This document shows, piece after piece, positions 6,209 to 7,554 of a stretch of DNA of 7,554 nt (position 1 is its first letter; each line of letters starts with the position of its first letter). The translations under genes and the position numbers were made by a program. The notes beneath the pieces were generated by a model, which had not been told where the DNA came from, searched no databases, and was given only the letters and a program-made list of their open reading frames with translations. The DNA comes from Gemmatimonadota bacterium (GTDB lineage Bacteria; Gemmatimonadota; Gemmatimonadetes; Gemmatimonadales; Gemmatimonadaceae): contig JAHFCS010000094.1 in assembly GCA_023249395.1 (NCBI GenBank), positions 1 to 7,554 on the forward strand. The letters run 5' to 3'.

Positions 6209-7504
6209 ATGGATTTCAGCGATCGGCAGATCCAGGCGGCGATCAGTCTAGCAATTGCCGCCCTCGTTGGTCTTGGCGTAGGGCTCGAGCGCGAATGGTC
6301 GGGGCACGCGAGCGGGCCGCAGGCGCGTTTTGCCGGGCTTCGCACATTCCTCATTCTCGGTCTTCTCGGCGGTACGGCGGGTTTGCTCGCGAACGCCGGC
6401 TTTGAACTGCTCGCGGCAACGCTCGTGATAGGAGGCATCACACTTTCGGTCGCGGCCTACGTGATGGTTCTTCGACAGTCCGGCGCAGATCGCGACGGAA
6501 CGACCGAAGCCGCCGCGATTCTCGTCGTCGCTCTCGGAGCTCTTGCTGGCAGCGGGTTCATTGCCGTTGCCGCAGGCGCCGGTTCACTCGTGGTTCTGGC
6601 GTTATACGAAAAGACGCGGCTCCACGGAGTGGTCGGCCGGGTTCACCCGGAAGAGCTGAGAGCAGCGCTGCAGTTCGCGGTACTGGCGCTCGTCGTGCTC
6701 CCGTTGCTTCCCACAGGTCCTTATCTCGGGTGGATGGCAATCAGGCCGCGCGCGCTGTGGATGATCGTTCTCGTTTTCTGCGCGCTCAATTTCGCACTCT
6801 TTCTAGCTCGGCGAACTGCGGGCGAAAGGCATGGGTATCTGCTCGCCGGCCTGCTCGGAGGAGTGATCTCTTCCACGGCCGTTACCTTCGGCTTTGCGCG
6901 CTACAGCAAGAGCTATCCGCAAATGTCGGCGGCGCTCGCCTGCGGCGTAATCGGCGCATGCACGATTCTCGTTCCACGAGTTCTCGTGATCAGCGCCGTG
7001 CTGAACCCGGCGATCGCGGCGGAGCTCATGTCATTCATTGTCCCGGCGGCACTCGTCGGCGCTGTGGTGGTCGCGTTCGCCTGGCGTTACGGCGGCAAGT
7101 GGGAGACGACGACCGAAGCCCCGCCGGCACCTGTGTCCTGGCTCGCACCCGATGACAAAAATCCGTTGCGTCTCTGGGTAGCGATCCGGCTGGTGGTGAT
7201 CTTCCAGCTCGGGATCATGGCGATCACTTACGTTCGCGACATGTGGGCCGTGAAAGGTCTCTACGGCTCCGCCGTTCTCCTCGGACTCACCGACGTTGAT
7301 GCGCTCACAGTCTCCATGAGCAGTCCATCAACGGCGATTCTTCCGACAATCGCAGCGCGAGCAATCGCCATTGGAATTCTCGCGAACACCATCGTGAAGC
7401 TTACGATATCGGTAGGGCTTGGCTCCGCGCGCTACCGGCTCGTCGCCGGCGGAGCGCTGGTCACGATGGCCCTGGCAATCTCCCTGACTCTCGCCCTGCC
7501 CTGA
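6209..7504 (+). CDS. MgtC/SapB-like and DUF4010 polytopic membrane protein
   Basis: A 431-residue, very hydrophobic inner-membrane protein with about a dozen predicted membrane segments spread over its length. The N-terminal part has the MgtC/SapB signature: GLGVGLEREW (21-30) followed by RFAGLRTFLILGLLGG (40-55). The C-terminal half is DUF4010-like, with GLLGGVISSTAVTFGFAR (214-231) and GLTDVDALTVSMS (359-371). A hydrophilic loop at about 293-320 separates the last membrane bundle. Length and domain order are normal for the MgtC-DUF4010 family. Known: MgtC proteins are linked to magnesium limitation and inhibition of the F-type ATP synthase, but the function of the DUF4010 type is not established, so no transport substrate is assigned. 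The gene is divergent from phhA. The ATG at 6209 has no clear Shine-Dalgarno sequence, and I see no better in-frame start nearby and no convincing promoter in 6118-6208. Confidence 0.9.
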   Translation: MDFSDRQIQAAISLAIAALVGLGVGLEREWSGHASGPQARFAGLRTFLILGLLGGTAGLLANAGFELLAATLVIGGITLSVAAYVMVLRQSGADRDGTTEAAAILVVALGALAGSGFIAVAAGAGSLVVLALYEKTRLHGVVGRVHPEELRAALQFAVLALVVLPLLPTGPYLGWMAIRPRALWMIVLVFCALNFALFLARRTAGERHGYLLAGLLGGVISSTAVTFGFARYSKSYPQMSAALACGVIGACTILVPRVLVISAVLNPAIAAELMSFIVPAALVGAVVVAFAWRYGGKWETTTEAPPAPVSWLAPDDKNPLRLWVAIRLVVIFQLGIMAITYVRDMWAVKGLYGSAVLLGLTDVDALTVSMSSPSTAILPTIAARAIAIGILANTIVKLTISVGLGSARYRLVAGGALVTMALAISLTLALP

Positions 7505-7554
7505 ACAGACTCTTCAATCTTCAGCGCACTCTGGACCCGTCGTCGACTTTATCC
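7505..7554. other. Short tail without a supported feature
   Basis: Fifty bases after the stop of the MgtC-like gene. I see no hairpin with a U-tract on either strand and no start of a further gene that can be supported at this length. Confidence 0.4.

Noticed and set aside
6079..6441. The leader ORF frame continues open upstream into a 149-codon ORF on the minus strand.
   Set aside because: The upstream part is antisense to the start of the MgtC-like gene, shows no motifs, and lies before the predicted promoter; only the last 28 codons fall in the phhA transcript.

Overview
The window is GC-rich, densely packed bacterial chromosome with four complete genes, one further complete gene and one partial gene at the left edge, all of recognisable families. 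There are no rRNA or tRNA genes, insertion sequences, CRISPR arrays or phage genes. The gene set (MoxR/DUF58/BatA-type operon, secreted GH20-like glycosidase, phenylalanine 4-hydroxylase, MgtC/DUF4010 membrane protein) suits a free-living Gram-negative heterotroph. Gemmatimonadota is my best guess from overall protein style, but nothing in the window proves it.

Region 1 (1-2867, minus strand) is a tight operon: a MoxR-type AAA+ ATPase, then a DUF58 von Willebrand-like protein 5 bases later, then a BatA-type membrane VWA protein. The last overlaps the DUF58 stop by an ATGA junction and runs off the left edge. This is the classic chaperone-like MoxR/VWA module of the cell envelope.

Region 2 (2868-5166) is a divergent intergenic stretch followed, on the plus strand, by a secreted GH20-family beta-N-acetylhexosaminidase-like enzyme. 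A strong ribosome binding site places its start at 3064. Its TAA stop shares the palindrome TTAA with the stop of the convergent gene that follows.

Region 3 (5163-6117, minus strand) is phhA, phenylalanine 4-hydroxylase, with a long leader. The leader contains a possible promoter, a 28-residue ORF with three tyrosine codons (two in tandem), and three mutually exclusive RNA helices ending in an intrinsic terminator with a seven-U tract just upstream of the phhA ribosome binding site. This has the architecture of a ribosome-mediated transcription attenuator. It would sense charged tRNA-Tyr and switch on the enzyme that makes tyrosine from phenylalanine. It is the most interesting observation in the window.

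Region 4 (6209-7504, plus strand) is a divergently transcribed polytopic membrane protein with an MgtC/SapB-like N-terminal half and a DUF4010 C-terminal half. The last 50 bases show no gene or terminator that I can support.
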